DNA of 64,000 nucleotides from Streptomyces humicola. GTDB lineage: Bacteria > Actinomycetota > Actinomycetes > Streptomycetales > Streptomycetaceae. How positions within the stretch are numbered: the first letter of the stretch is position 1; every line of letters starts with the position of its first letter. Below the pieces are notes generated by a model. The model worked only from the letters and a program-made list of their open reading frames with translations, ran no database searches and was not told the DNA's origin. The translations under genes were made by a program, and so were the position numbers. Positions 8,848-18,203 of the stretch are shown in pieces. The DNA lies in the NCBI RefSeq assembly GCF_024436035.1, contig NZ_JANFNG010000007.1:1-64000 (forward strand), given 5' to 3'.

Positions 8848-9711
8848 TCACCGTGCGTCGTCAGGGAGCAGTCTGGCCAGGGTGCGCACGGCGCGGTACT
8901 GCAGGGTTTTGATCGCGCCCTCGTTCTTGCCCATGATCCGCGCGGTCTCGGCCACCGAGAGTCCCTGCAGGAAACGGAGTGTCACGCACTCCTGCTGCTG
9001 CGGGTTGAGCTTGCGCACGGCTTGCAGCAGCGCCTCGTTGGAGAGCGATTCGAGGACGGAGTCCTCCGGACTGCGCTCCACCTCGTTGGCGTCGAGCATC
9101 TCGCCTGTGGTCACTTCGAGCCGGAAGCGACTCGACTTGAAGTGGTCGGCGACCAGGTTGCGGGCGATGGTGACCAGCCAGGCGCCGAAGTCGCGGCCCT
9201 GCCAGGTGAAGGTGCCGATGCGGCGCAGGGCGCGCAGGAAGGTCTCGCTGGTCAGGTCCTCGGCCGTCGCCTTACCCCCGACCCGGTAGTAGATATAGCG
9301 GTAGACGGTGTCGGAGTAGTGGTCGTAGAGGCGGCCGAAGGCCTCGGTCTCGCCGCCCTGGGCACGCTCGACCAGCTCCATCATCCGCATGGAGTCGCTG
9401 TCGGCCGGGGGTCGGCGCGAGGATGTGCCCGCGCCGGCGCGGGGTCCGGCTGTGGCGCGTCCGCTCTGCGTCCCGGTGCGCTGCGCCGGGTTGCCGTGGC
9501 GGGCGGTTCGTCTGCCGAGCGCAGGCTTGCCCATGCCGGCCGAGAGGGGGGCGCTGCCGGCGGCGAGAGCGTAGGCGCCCGCGGCTGGTGTGACAGGTCC
9601 TGAGGCGGCGTACGCGGGGACGGCGTACGCGGGGACGAGGCGCAGGCGCAGAGCCACCTGTGCGCGGAGCGCGGCCAGGCCTGAGGCTTCAACCCCGACG
9701 AGTGGGTACAC
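8848..9711 (-). CDS. bldN: ECF sigma factor BldN
   Basis: A 287-residue extracytoplasmic-function sigma factor that directs RNA polymerase to genes for aerial growth (bldM, chaplins, rodlins). Residues 1 to about 100 form the Ala/Pro/Gly-rich pro-sequence seen in streptomycete BldN, which is made as a precursor. Region 2 includes AFGRLYDHYSDTVYRYIYYR and TSETFLRALRRI; region 4 includes LNPQQQECVTLRFLQGLSVAETARIMGKNEGAIKTL. From region 2 onward I see very few changes from the S. coelicolor sequence as I remember it. The GTG at 9711 matches the known start (VYPxVGVxASGLA) and has GGGAG upstream. Confidence 0.93.
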   Translation of the reverse strand: MYPLVGVEASGLAALRAQVALRLRLVPAYAVPAYAASGPVTPAAGAYALAAGSAPLSAGMGKPALGRRTARHGNPAQRTGTQSGRATAGPRAGAGTSSRRPPADSDSMRMMELVERAQGGETEAFGRLYDHYSDTVYRYIYYRVGGKATAEDLTSETFLRALRRIGTFTWQGRDFGAWLVTIARNLVADHFKSSRFRLEVTTGEMLDANEVERSPEDSVLESLSNEALLQAVRKLNPQQQECVTLRFLQGLSVAETARIMGKNEGAIKTLQYRAVRTLARLLPDDAR

Positions 9712-9962
9712 GGGACTCCCAGAGGCAGAACTTTCCATCACGTGCAGTACGGGACCGTTCACCCGCCGTAGGGACGCGTGGGTACCGGTGTGCGTCAGAG
9801 GAGAATAACGCTTCGTGCAGACGACGCTACACCGAGTTGCTGAATTCGTCGGTTGCGTCTAGTCCGTGCCGGAATGACAATCGATCAATTATCGAACGAG
9901 AGACGGATTTTGACCGCTTTCCATCGCCCCGTGCTCGGGTCAAGCGCGTGTTGTGGCTATGT

Positions 9963-9980
9963 GTCAGTCGTGCGACTGAC
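9963..9980. promoter_or_regulatory. 8-bp inverted repeat upstream of bldN
   Basis: GTCAGTCG and CGACTGAC are perfect arms around two bases. The site lies in the 297-base gene-free stretch between the HAD-IB gene end and bldN, which must hold the bldN promoter. It may be a regulator site or part of a weak terminator for the HAD-IB gene. BldD controls bldN in S. coelicolor, but I could not find a clear BldD box. Confidence 0.35.
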
Positions 9981-10008
9981 GGGGCGCCAGAAGGGGTAAG
10001 ACATACGG

Positions 10009-10941
10009 TCAGCGCTTGCGGCGCTGGAGCGCCACGGCCGCCGCGGCGCCGCCCGCCACCGCGCCCACCCCGGCCGCCGCGGGCAGCCCGATCCGGGCGG
10101 CCTTGCGCGTCGTGCGGTAGTCGCGCAGCCGCCAATCGTGCTCGCGTGCGTATTTGCGCAGCGTGCTGTCCGGGTTGATCGCGTAGGGGTGGCCGACGAG
10201 CGAGAGCATCGGGATGTCGTTCGAGGAGTCGCTGTACGCGGCGCAGCGCGACAGGTCCAGGCCGCGGGCGGCGGCGAGCGCCTTGATCGCCTCCGCCTTG
10301 GCGGGGCCGTGCAGCGGCTCGCCGACGAGCCGGCCGGTGTAGACGCCGTTCACCGACTCGGCGACCGTGCCGAGCGCGCCGGTGAGGCCGAGCCGCCGTG
10401 CGATGATCGTCGCGGTCTCGAGAGGGGCGGCGGTCACCAGCCAGACGCGCTGTCCGGCGTCGAGGTGGGCCTGGGCGAGAGCGCGCGTGCCCGGCCAGAT
10501 CTTGCCGGCCATGTACTCGTCGTAGATCTCCTCGCCGATGGACATCAGTTCCTCGACGCGGTGGCCCTTGACGATCGACAGGGCACTGTTGCGCGCGTCC
10601 TCCATGTGGGCAGGGTCCTCGATGCCGACCAGCCGGAACCACGCCTGCTGCCAGGCGAAGCGCACCAGGTCGCGGCTGTGGAAGAACTTGCGCTTGTACA
10701 GGCCGCGCCCGAAGTGGAAGAGGGCCGCGCCCTGCATCACCGTGTTGTCCAGGTCGAAGAAGGCGGCGGCTCGCGGGTCGCCGGCGACCGGGAACTCGGC
10801 GGCCTGCCCGGCTATCTCCGCCTCTCCCGCCTGCTCCTTCTCGGGGGCGGCGAGCGCGGCCTCGGCGGCAGCCTCGCCTGCCAGGACGCTTCGCGGTGTC
10901 GCGGAGCGCCTACGCGTGGTGAGCCATCCCAGACCGGCCAT
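10009..10941 (-). CDS. HAD-IB family phosphatase with C-terminal membrane anchor
   Basis: A 310-residue HAD subfamily IB protein related to SerB-type phosphatases. Motif I is [10 protein letters not shown] (Asp63, Asp65), motif [12 protein letters not shown], and motif [14 protein letters not shown]. The N-terminal 55 residues are Ala/Glu-rich and low complexity. The C-terminus has a Gly/Ala-rich hydrophobic segment followed by QRRKR, which suggests a membrane anchor. The phosphorylated substrate is unknown. The ATG at 10941 starts the conserved [12 protein letters not shown] segment; the ribosome site is weak. Homologues sit near bldN in other streptomycetes. Confidence 0.8.
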   Translation of the reverse strand: MAGLGWLTTRRRSATPRSVLAGEAAAEAALAAPEKEQAGEAEIAGQAAEFPVAGDPRAAAFFDLDNTVMQGAALFHFGRGLYKRKFFHSRDLVRFAWQQAWFRLVGIEDPAHMEDARNSALSIVKGHRVEELMSIGEEIYDEYMAGKIWPGTRALAQAHLDAGQRVWLVTAAPLETATIIARRLGLTGALGTVAESVNGVYTGRLVGEPLHGPAKAEAIKALAAARGLDLSRCAAYSDSSNDIPMLSLVGHPYAINPDSTLRKYAREHDWRLRDYRTTRKAARIGLPAAAGVGAVAGGAAAAVALQRRKR

Positions 10942-11043
10942 GTGGTGAGCATATCCACTGGCATCGTGCCTCCCCGGAACTGGCACGCTCCGGTCGTATG
11001 AACTCTTCGCGTCGATGCCGTTACGGAGGTGCGTGAGGGCACA

Positions 11044-11316
11044 ATGGGCCGAATGAACAGGACTCCACAGCCGCCGCAGCGGCGCACGGTCACGCTGATC
11101 GGCAAGCCCGGCTGCCATCTGTGCGACGACGCGCGAGGGGTGATCGAGAAGGTCGCCTCGGAGCTGGGCGCGTCCGTGGAGGAGCGCGACATCACCCAGG
11201 ACGAGGAGCTGTACCGCAAGTACTGGGAGCAGATTCCGGTCGTGCTCGTCGACGGGGCGCAGCACGACTTCTGGCGTGTCGACGAGAAGCGCCTGAGGAA
11301 GGCGCTGGGCGGCTGA
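11044..11316 (+). CDS. glutaredoxin-like thiol-disulfide protein
   Basis: A 90-residue thioredoxin-fold protein of the DUF836/glutaredoxin 2 type. [16 protein letters not shown] contains the redox CxxC, and the cis-proline is in [10 protein letters not shown]. Starts at 11029 (GTG), 11044 (ATG) and 11053 (ATG) are all possible; 11044 has GAGGG five bases upstream. It is likely cytosolic. In S. coelicolor order this gene precedes the rex operon, which fits the redox theme. Confidence 0.8.
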   Translation: MGRMNRTPQPPQRRTVTLIGKPGCHLCDDARGVIEKVASELGASVEERDITQDEELYRKYWEQIPVVLVDGAQHDFWRVDEKRLRKALGG

Positions 11317-11447
11317 CCGCCGCCGACCTCGGTCAACGTGGGTCAACGCGGATCTTGAGCCGCTCGCGACTGGTTCCGTACTGCTCGCGTATTCGATTAC
11401 CATCGAGTGGTTTTTGGCCGAGGGGGCGTACGTAGGAAGGTGAGCGC

Positions 11448-12197
11448 GTGCTCTCGCTCGGGCTCCAGGGGGCGTTGGGCATCCCTGGTCGGTCCGGTGG
11501 ATGCGGGGGATACGCCGTGGTGGACATCGAGGCCACCGGGTCGAGTTCGCGCAGGCACCGGATCGTCGAGCTCGCGGTGGTGCTGCTCGACCGGGAGCGC
11601 CGGCCGCACGGTGAGTTCAGCACGCTCGTGGACCCCGGGAGCCCGGTCGGGCCGACGCACATCCACGGCATCGAGCAGCATCACCTGATCCGGGCCCCGC
11701 GCTTCGCGCAGATCGCGCCGCGGCTGCTCGGGCTGCTGCGCGGCCGGGTCCTCGTCGGCCACAACGTCGGGTGCGACCGGGCGTTCCTCGCCGCCGAGTA
11801 CGCGCGGGTGGGCGTTGAGCTGCCGCAGGTGCCCGAGCTGTGCACGATGCGTCTGGCGCAAGAGCACCTTCCGTCATCTCCCTATGGGCTCTCGCTGCGC
11901 GCCTGTGCGGCGGCCGCCGGTCTGCCGTCGTGGGCTGCGCACACCGCGCTCGGCGACGCACGGGCGTCGGGCCAGCTGCTGGCGCGCTGCTCGCCCGAGG
12001 ACGACGGACGGCTGGCCGAGGCGCAGGCGGTGCGGTGGCCGCGGCTGCCGCGCACGCCGGGGGACGACGCCGTGTGGATCGGCCGCTCGGGGAGGGCGGG
12101 CGACCGTGCACCGGGGGACACATCCGCCTCACAGGCTGCCGAAGGGAACGATCCGGCCAGTCGAATGGTTGCGATTGTCCGTAATGGGGGTGCGTGA
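11448..12197 (+). CDS. DEDDh 3'-5' exonuclease (DnaQ epsilon-like)
   Basis: A 249-residue exonuclease of the DnaQ/RNase T fold that would trim 3' ends of DNA or RNA. The acidic motifs are complete: VVDIEATG (Asp26, Glu28), [11 protein letters not shown], and [10 protein letters not shown] with the catalytic His and last Asp. The C-terminal 65 residues are Arg/Ala-rich and not conserved. The GTG start has AGGAAGG seven bases upstream. The gene ends about 40 bases before the Rex operator, so transcription into rex is possible. Confidence 0.85.
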   Translation: MLSLGLQGALGIPGRSGGCGGYAVVDIEATGSSSRRHRIVELAVVLLDRERRPHGEFSTLVDPGSPVGPTHIHGIEQHHLIRAPRFAQIAPRLLGLLRGRVLVGHNVGCDRAFLAAEYARVGVELPQVPELCTMRLAQEHLPSSPYGLSLRACAAAAGLPSWAAHTALGDARASGQLLARCSPEDDGRLAEAQAVRWPRLPRTPGDDAVWIGRSGRAGDRAPGDTSASQAAEGNDPASRMVAIVRNGGA

Positions 12198-12234
12198 TGC
12201 CCGTCACTTCCCACGGACAAAGCGGACACTATCT

Positions 12235-12252
12235 TTGTGCACGCGTTCACAA
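12235..12252. promoter_or_regulatory. Rex operator (ROP)
   Basis: The 18-bp palindrome TTGTGCACGCGTTCACAA matches the Rex consensus TTGTGAANNNNTTCACAA, with one base departing from symmetry. It lies 77 bases before the rex start. Rex represses its own operon when the NADH/NAD+ ratio is low and releases it when NADH rises. Confidence 0.88.
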
Positions 12253-12328
12253 AGACATAGCCTGGCGTACACAGGGCGGCTTCATGCAGCGTGGCCGTCC
12301 GCAGCCCAGCTCTACCCGCAGGAGCATC

Positions 12329-13096
12329 GTGGCAACTGGCCGAACTCACCGACCGGCGACCCGGAGCCGAGGGATTCCCGAGGCCACGGTCGCCAGGCTT
12401 CCGCTGTACCTGCGGGCGCTCACCGCTTTGTCCGAGCGATCCGTGCCCACGGTCTCCTCCGAGGAGCTGGCGAGCGCTGCGGGGGTGAACTCCGCCAAGC
12501 TCCGCAAGGACTTCAGCTACCTCGGCTCGTACGGCACGCGCGGTGTCGGCTACGACGTCGAATACCTCGTCTACCAGATCTCCCGCGAGCTCGGCCTCAC
12601 CCAGGACTGGCCCGTCGTCATCGTCGGTATCGGTAACCTCGGCGCGGCGCTCGCCAACTACGGCGGCTTCGCCTCCCGCGGCTTCCGGGTCGCGGCGCTG
12701 ATAGACGCCGACCCGGCGCAGGCCGGGAAGATGGTCGCCGGGCTGCCGATCCGGCACACAGACGAGCTGGAAGCGATCATCGAGGACAACCAGGTCTCCA
12801 TCGGCGTGATCGCGACCCCGGCGGGCGCCGCCCAGGAGGTCTGCGACCGGCTCGTCGCCGCGGGCGTCACCTCGATCCTCAACTTCGCGCCGACCGTGCT
12901 GTCGGTTCCCGACGGCGTCGATGTACGCAAGGTCGACCTCTCGATCGAGCTGCAGATTCTCGCCTTCCACGAGCAGCGCAAGGCCGGTGAGGACCTCGGC
13001 GGCGCGGTTGCGCCGACGAGCCTGCCCAAGGCCGCCGTGGACCGCAGCGAACGACCAGGACCTGACGGTGACGTGCCCGTCGTGATGCCGGCATGA
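12329..13096 (+). CDS. rex: redox-sensing transcriptional repressor Rex
   Basis: A 255-residue regulator with an N-terminal winged helix (TVSSEELASAAGVNSAKLRKDFSYLG) and a Rossmann domain that binds NADH or NAD+ (VVIVGIGNLGAALANYGGF). It is nearly identical, over its first 200 residues, to S. coelicolor Rex as I remember it. The GTG start is set by the conserved MATGRTHRPATRSRGIPEATV and by AGGAG upstream; an ATG at 12194 would run through the operator. The ATGA overlap with hemA makes it the first gene of a heme operon. Rex itself represses cydAB and nuo genes in respiration. Confidence 0.95.
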   Translation: MATGRTHRPATRSRGIPEATVARLPLYLRALTALSERSVPTVSSEELASAAGVNSAKLRKDFSYLGSYGTRGVGYDVEYLVYQISRELGLTQDWPVVIVGIGNLGAALANYGGFASRGFRVAALIDADPAQAGKMVAGLPIRHTDELEAIIEDNQVSIGVIATPAGAAQEVCDRLVAAGVTSILNFAPTVLSVPDGVDVRKVDLSIELQILAFHEQRKAGEDLGGAVAPTSLPKAAVDRSERPGPDGDVPVVMPA

Positions 13097-14424
13097 GTCT
13101 GCTCGTCGTAGGCCTGAGCCACCGCAGCGCACCGGTCAGCGTCCTGGAGAGCGCCGCGCTGAGCGAGGACGCCAAGGCCAAGCTGCTGCAGGACACCCTC
13201 GCCGCGGAGCCCGCCGCCGAGGCCGCGATCCTCGGCACCTGCAACCGCATCGAGCTCTACGCCGACGTGGACAAGTTCCACGCGGGCGTCGCCGAGCTGT
13301 CCACGCTGCTCTCCCAGCACAGCGGCGTCGGGCTCGACGAGCTCACCCCGCATCTGTACGTGCACTACGAGGACCGCGCCGTCCACCACCTGTTCTCCGT
13401 GGCCTGCGGACTGGACTCGATGGTCGTCGGCGAGGGCCAGATCCTCGGCCAGATCAAGGACGCGCTCCTGCTCGGGCAGGAACTGCACACCGCGGGCCGC
13501 GTCCTCAACGACCTGTTCCAGCAGGCGCTGCGGGTCGGCAAGCGTGCCCACAGCGAGACCGGGATCGACAAGGCCGGCCAGTCGCTGGTCACCTTCGGCC
13601 TCGCCGAGCTCGCCAAGGGCATCGACGCGGACGCCGGCGACCTCGGCGACCGGCGTGCGCTCGTCGTCGGGGCCGGCTCGATGTCGTCGCTCGCCGCGGC
13701 GACCCTGGCGCGCGCCGGGGTCACCGAGATCGTCGTCGCCAACCGGACGCAGGACCGCGCCGAGCGGCTCGCCGCCTCGGTCGGCGGGCGCGCCGTACCC
13801 TTCACCGAGGTGCACGCCGAGCTGGCCGGCACCGACATCGTCGTCTCCTGTACCGGCGCCACCGGGCTCGTCCTCGACAAGGACGCCGTCGTCACGGCGC
13901 TCGCCGCCCGTACCTCCCCGCTGCCGCTCGGGCTGCTCGACCTCGCCATGCCGCGGGACGTCGACGGCGCGGTGCACGACGTGGACGGCGCTCACCTCGT
14001 CGACATCGAGGACCTCGCGGCAGCCGCCGCCGACGAGCCGATGGCCGCGGACGTGGATGCGGTGCGGCGGATCGTCTCTGCCGAGATCGCGGCGTTCGGC
14101 GCCGCCCAGCGCGCCGCGCGCATCACCCCGACCGTCGTCGCGCTGCGCACCATGGCCGCCGATGTGGTCGCCTCCGAACTCGCCCGCCTCGACGGGCGCC
14201 TCCCCGACCTGGACGACAGGCAGCGCGCCGAGATCACCCAAGCGGTGCGCCGCGTCGTCGACAAGCTCCTGCACGCGCCCACCGTGCGGGTCAAGCAGCT
14301 GGCGGGTGAACCCGGCGGTGCCGGGTACGCCGACGCGCTGCGCGAACTGTTCGACCTCGACCCGCAGGCGGTCGCCGCCGTCAGCCGGGCCGACACCGGC
14401 GACCCGAAGCGAGACCGGGCATGA
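13093..14424 (+). CDS. hemA: glutamyl-tRNA reductase
   Basis: A 443-residue cytosolic enzyme that reduces glutamyl-tRNA(Glu) to glutamate-1-semialdehyde with NADPH, the first step of C5 heme synthesis. The catalytic cysteine is Cys50 in LGTCNRIELY. VACGLDSMVVGEGQILGQIK is the family signature, and VVGAGSMSSLAAATLARAG is the NADPH-binding loop. Helical dimerisation residues close the protein. Its start overlaps the rex stop (ATGA) and its end overlaps hemC. The product is used by hemL, found at 49.4 kb. Confidence 0.95.
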   Translation: MSLLVVGLSHRSAPVSVLESAALSEDAKAKLLQDTLAAEPAAEAAILGTCNRIELYADVDKFHAGVAELSTLLSQHSGVGLDELTPHLYVHYEDRAVHHLFSVACGLDSMVVGEGQILGQIKDALLLGQELHTAGRVLNDLFQQALRVGKRAHSETGIDKAGQSLVTFGLAELAKGIDADAGDLGDRRALVVGAGSMSSLAAATLARAGVTEIVVANRTQDRAERLAASVGGRAVPFTEVHAELAGTDIVVSCTGATGLVLDKDAVVTALAARTSPLPLGLLDLAMPRDVDGAVHDVDGAHLVDIEDLAAAAADEPMAADVDAVRRIVSAEIAAFGAAQRAARITPTVVALRTMAADVVASELARLDGRLPDLDDRQRAEITQAVRRVVDKLLHAPTVRVKQLAGEPGGAGYADALRELFDLDPQAVAAVSRADTGDPKRDRA

Positions 14425-15398
14425 CCACCCTCACCACCCCCCTCAGGCTGGGCACGCGGCGCAGCAAGCTCGCCATGGCCCAGTCCGGCCAGGTCGCCGA
14501 GCAGGTCAGCAAGCTGACCGGCCGGCCCGTCGAACTGGTCGAGATCACCACCTACGGCGACACCTCCCGGGAGGCGCTCGCCCAGATCGGCGGCACCGGC
14601 GTCTTCGTCTCGGCGCTGCGCGACGCCCTGCTCGAAGGACGCATCGACTTCGCCGTCCACTCGCTGAAGGACCTGCCCACCGCCGACCCCGACGGCCTGC
14701 TGATCGCCGCGATCCCGCTCCGCGAGGACCCGCGCGATGTGCTGGTCGCCCGGGACGGGCTGACGTTCGCGCAACTGCCGGACGGCGCGCGGGTGGGCAC
14801 CGGTTCGCCGCGCAGGATGTCGCAGCTCAACGCGTGGGCGCGCACCCTCGGCCTGCGCATCGAGACGGTGCCGATCCGCGGGAACATCGACACCCGCATC
14901 GGATACGTCGCCTCCGGTGAGCTGGACGCGGTGGTGCTTGCCGCCGCCGGCCTCAGCCGCATCGGCCGCCTCGACGAGGCGACCGAGCTGCTCCACACCG
15001 ATGTGGTGCTGCCCGCTCCCGGACAGGGAGCGCTGGCCGTCGAATGCTCCGTCGGGCAGACGGAGTTGACGGCCCGGCTCGCCGAGCTCGACGACCCGTT
15101 CACACGGGCCGCCGTGACCGCCGAGCGATCCCTGCTCGCCGCCCTCGAGGCCGGCTGCTCCGCCCCCGTGGGCGCGCTCGCCGAGCCAGACATCGAACGG
15201 GACGACGAGCACGGGCCTGTAACCGAGCTGCGCCTGCGCGGCGTCGTCGGCACGACCGACGGCACCTCGCTGGTGCAGATGTCCGCCACCGGCCCCCTGC
15301 CGGCATCCCGCGAGGAAGCGACCGCACTCGGCCGCGAGCTCGCACAGGAGATGCTGGCCAAGGGCGCGGCCGGTCTGATGGGGGAGCGAGCACTTTGA
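14421..15398 (+). CDS. hemC: hydroxymethylbilane synthase (porphobilinogen deaminase)
   Basis: A 325-residue enzyme that joins four porphobilinogen units into hydroxymethylbilane. The dipyrromethane cofactor cysteine is Cys246 in LEAGCSAPVGA. Further signatures are LGTRRSKLAMAQS at the N-terminus, VHSLKDLPT with the catalytic Asp/Lys region, and GTGSPRRMSQL. It overlaps hemA by ATGA. It ends in TTTGA, where the TTG is the start of the next gene. Confidence 0.95.
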   Translation: MTTLTTPLRLGTRRSKLAMAQSGQVAEQVSKLTGRPVELVEITTYGDTSREALAQIGGTGVFVSALRDALLEGRIDFAVHSLKDLPTADPDGLLIAAIPLREDPRDVLVARDGLTFAQLPDGARVGTGSPRRMSQLNAWARTLGLRIETVPIRGNIDTRIGYVASGELDAVVLAAAGLSRIGRLDEATELLHTDVVLPAPGQGALAVECSVGQTELTARLAELDDPFTRAAVTAERSLLAALEAGCSAPVGALAEPDIERDDEHGPVTELRLRGVVGTTDGTSLVQMSATGPLPASREEATALGRELAQEMLAKGAAGLMGERAL

Positions 15399-17014
15399 GC
15401 CCCACCGCCACGCACAAGCCTGCCCAAGGGCACGTCACCTTCCTCGGGGCCGGGCCCGGAGACCCTGGGTTGCTCACGCTGCGCGCCGTCGAGGCGCTGG
15501 CCGACGCGGACGTCCTCGTCGCCGACCCGCAGGTGCTCGAGGTGGTGCGCAAGCACGCGCGGGCGGCCACGGAGGCACCCGAACTGACAGCGCTTGACGG
15601 TGCGTCCGGCATCGCCGCGCATGCCTCCAAGCTTGTCATGGCGTCCGCGAGCAACGGCAAGCGGGTGGTACGTGCGGTAGCAGGCGACCCCGGACTCGAC
15701 GGCGACGCCGCAGAGGAAATGCTCGCCTGCGCCAAGGCCGGCATCCCCTTCGATGTCGTGCCGGGCGTGGCCACCGCCGTGGGCGTCCCCGCCTACGCGG
15801 GCGTGCCGATCGGCCGCGACGTGCGGTTCATCGACGCCGCCTCCGCCGACGCGCGCTGCTGGAGCGAGGTCGGAACGAGCGACGCGACGCTCGTCGTCAG
15901 CACCACGCTGGAGTCGGTCGCGGGCGCCGCGTCCGAACTGGTTGCGGCCGGCCGTAAGCCGGACACCCCGATGACCGTCACCGTCGGCGGCACCACCACC
16001 CGGCAGCGCACCTGGACTGCGACGCTCGGCACCGTCGGGGCGGTGCTGAAGGCAGCCAAGGTGCTGCCGTCGCCCGAGCCGGGCCAGGCGGCGATAGCCG
16101 TGGTCGGTGACCCCACGCAGGGCGAGCGCAGTCGGCTGTCGTGGTTCGAGACCAAGCCGCTGTTCGGCTGGAGGGTGCTGGTGCCCCGCACCAAGGAGCA
16201 GGCCGCCTCGCTCTCGGAGCAGCTGCGTTCCTACGGTGCCGTGCCGCACGAGGTGCCGACGATCGCCGTCGAACCGCCGCGCACGCCGCAGCAGATGGAG
16301 CGCGCGGTCAAGGGCCTGGTCACCGGCCGCTACGAGTGGATTGCCTTCACCTCGGTGAACGCGGTCAAGGCGGTGCGGGAGAAGTTCGAGGAGTACGGCC
16401 TGGACGCGCGGGCGTTCGCCGGCATCAAGGTGGCCGCGGTCGGCGAGCAGACCGCCAAGGCGCTCGTCGAGTTCGGCGTCAAGCCCGATCTCGTGCCGTC
16501 CGGCGAGCAGTCGGCGGCCGGGCTACTGGAGGACTGGCCGCCGTACGACCCGGTCTTCGACCCGATCGACCGGGTCTTCCTGCCGCGCGCCGACATCGCC
16601 ACCGAGACGCTGGTCGCCGGCCTGATCGAGCTGGGCTGGGAGGTCGACGACGTGACCGCGTACCGGACGGTGCGCGCGTCGCCGCCGCCGGCCGAGACCC
16701 GTGAGGCGATCAAGGGCGGCGGGTTCGACGCGGTGCTGTTCACCTCGTCGAGCACCGTGCGCAACCTCGTCGGCATCGCGGGCAAGCCGCACAACGTCAC
16801 CGTCATCGCCTGCATCGGCCCGGCCACCGCCAAGACGGCGGAGGAGCACGGGCTGCGCGTCGACGTGATGGCGCCCGAGCCTTCGGTGCACGCACTCGCC
16901 GAGGCCCTGGCAGACTTCGGTACGGCGCGCCGCGTGGCCGCGGAGGAGGCTGGTGACCCCGTCACCCGGCCGAGTGAGCGCCGTCCCGGAGCACGGAGGA
17001 GGGCCCGAGGATGA
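15395..17014 (+). CDS. hemD: uroporphyrinogen-III synthase fused to a SUMT-like N-terminal domain
   Basis: A 539-residue two-domain protein. Residues 1-240 resemble uroporphyrinogen methyltransferase ([20 protein letters not shown], and [19 protein letters not shown]), but the GGDP SAM-binding loop and the DRL motif are not intact. Residues about 255-520 are uroporphyrinogen-III synthase ([57 protein letters not shown]). It closes hydroxymethylbilane with ring D inversion. The TTG start overlaps the hemC stop (TTGA) and GGGGAG precedes it. This fused form is normal for streptomycetes. Confidence 0.88.
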   Translation: MSPTATHKPAQGHVTFLGAGPGDPGLLTLRAVEALADADVLVADPQVLEVVRKHARAATEAPELTALDGASGIAAHASKLVMASASNGKRVVRAVAGDPGLDGDAAEEMLACAKAGIPFDVVPGVATAVGVPAYAGVPIGRDVRFIDAASADARCWSEVGTSDATLVVSTTLESVAGAASELVAAGRKPDTPMTVTVGGTTTRQRTWTATLGTVGAVLKAAKVLPSPEPGQAAIAVVGDPTQGERSRLSWFETKPLFGWRVLVPRTKEQAASLSEQLRSYGAVPHEVPTIAVEPPRTPQQMERAVKGLVTGRYEWIAFTSVNAVKAVREKFEEYGLDARAFAGIKVAAVGEQTAKALVEFGVKPDLVPSGEQSAAGLLEDWPPYDPVFDPIDRVFLPRADIATETLVAGLIELGWEVDDVTAYRTVRASPPPAETREAIKGGGFDAVLFTSSSTVRNLVGIAGKPHNVTVIACIGPATAKTAEEHGLRVDVMAPEPSVHALAEALADFGTARRVAAEEAGDPVTRPSERRPGARRRARG

Positions 17015-18006
17015 GCACTGCAGGGGCATACGGGGAGTACCCGGCGGCGCGGCCGCGTCGGCTGCGGGTGACACCGGCGATGCGGCGGATGGTCGCCGAA
17101 ACCCGGCTGCACCCGGCCGAGTTGATCCTTCCCGCGTTCGTGCGCGAGGGGCTCACCGAGCCGGCCGCGATCTCCACGATGCCCGGTGTCGTCCAGCACA
17201 CGCGCGACACGTTGCGAAAGGCCGCCGTCGAAGCGGCGGAGGCCGGCGTCGGCGGGATCATGCTGTTCGGCGTGCCGGAGTCGAAGGACGCCATCGGCTC
17301 GCAGGGCACCGACCCCGACGGGATCCTCCAAGTCGCCATCCGGGACGTGAAGTCCGAGGTCGGCGATGCGCTGGTGGTCATGTCCGACCTGTGCCTGGAC
17401 GAGTACACCGACCACGGTCATTGCGGTGTCCTCGACGAGCACGGCCGGGTGGACAACGACGCGACGCTGCTGCGCTACGCCGAGATGGCGCGGGTGCAGG
17501 CGAACGCGGGCGTCGACGTGGTCGGCCCCAGCGGCATGATGGACGGTCAGGTCGGCGTGATCCGCAAGGCGCTGGACGCCGCCGGGCACCAGGACGTGGC
17601 CGTGCTCGCCTACACGGCGAAGTACGCGTCGGCGTTCTACGGGCCGTTCCGCGAGGCGGTCAACTCCTCGCTCAAGGGTGACCGGAGGACGTACCAGCAA
17701 GATCCCGCCAATGCGCGGGAGGCGCTGCGGGAGCTGGCGCTCGACCTCGCCGAGGGCGCCGACATGGTCATGGTCAAGCCGGCGCTGCCCTATCTGGACA
17801 TTCTTCGGCAGATCGCCGATGCGTCGGACGTGCCGGTGGCCGCCTACCAGATCTCCGGCGAGTACGCGATGGTGGAGGCGGCGGCGGCGAACGGCTGGAT
17901 CGACCGCGACCGCGCGATCATGGAGACGCTCACCAGCGTGCGACGGGCCGGTGCGGGCTTGGTGCTGACGTACTGGGCCACGGAAGTCGCCCATCGACTC
18001 GCGTAG
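17011..18006 (+). CDS. hemB: porphobilinogen synthase (delta-aminolevulinic acid dehydratase)
   Basis: A 331-residue enzyme that joins two aminolevulinate molecules into porphobilinogen. The two active-site lysines are in [14 protein letters not shown] and [13 protein letters not shown]. The metal region [14 protein letters not shown] keeps some cysteines. [16 protein letters not shown] and [13 protein letters not shown] are family signatures. It overlaps hemD by ATGA and is the last gene of the rex-hemACDB operon, followed by a strong hairpin. Confidence 0.95.
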   Translation: MSTAGAYGEYPAARPRRLRVTPAMRRMVAETRLHPAELILPAFVREGLTEPAAISTMPGVVQHTRDTLRKAAVEAAEAGVGGIMLFGVPESKDAIGSQGTDPDGILQVAIRDVKSEVGDALVVMSDLCLDEYTDHGHCGVLDEHGRVDNDATLLRYAEMARVQANAGVDVVGPSGMMDGQVGVIRKALDAAGHQDVAVLAYTAKYASAFYGPFREAVNSSLKGDRRTYQQDPANAREALRELALDLAEGADMVMVKPALPYLDILRQIADASDVPVAAYQISGEYAMVEAAAANGWIDRDRAIMETLTSVRRAGAGLVLTYWATEVAHRLA

Positions 18007-18030
18007 ACGGACCTCAGGACAGGGCTCATG

Positions 18031-18073
18031 ACAAGGGGGGGCCGGGGGCTGCAGTCCCCGGCCCCCCCTTGTC
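18031..18073 (+). terminator. terminator of the rex-hem operon
   Basis: A long inverted repeat begins ACAAGGGGGGGCCGGGG and ends CCCCGGCCCCCCCTTGT around the loop near CTGCAGT, about 25 bases after hemB. It is among the strongest hairpins in the window. Confidence 0.85.
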
Positions 18074-18203
18074 TCATCCGGGACCCCGCATTAACGCATA
18101 TGCTCAACTCCCCCTTAGAGTACGGGAGTTGCACGAAGACGTTTCGACGGGGGAGCGCATGACGTGCGTCGAGCGGTTGTTGAATTGCTGAGGAGCGCTC
18201 CCC

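Noticed and set aside
9712-10008. BldD box before bldN
   Set aside because: Expected from S. coelicolor, but I found only half-sites and an unrelated inverted repeat.
12658-14274. 538-residue minus-strand reading frame
   Set aside because: It lies opposite rex and hemA, both certain genes, and has shadow composition.
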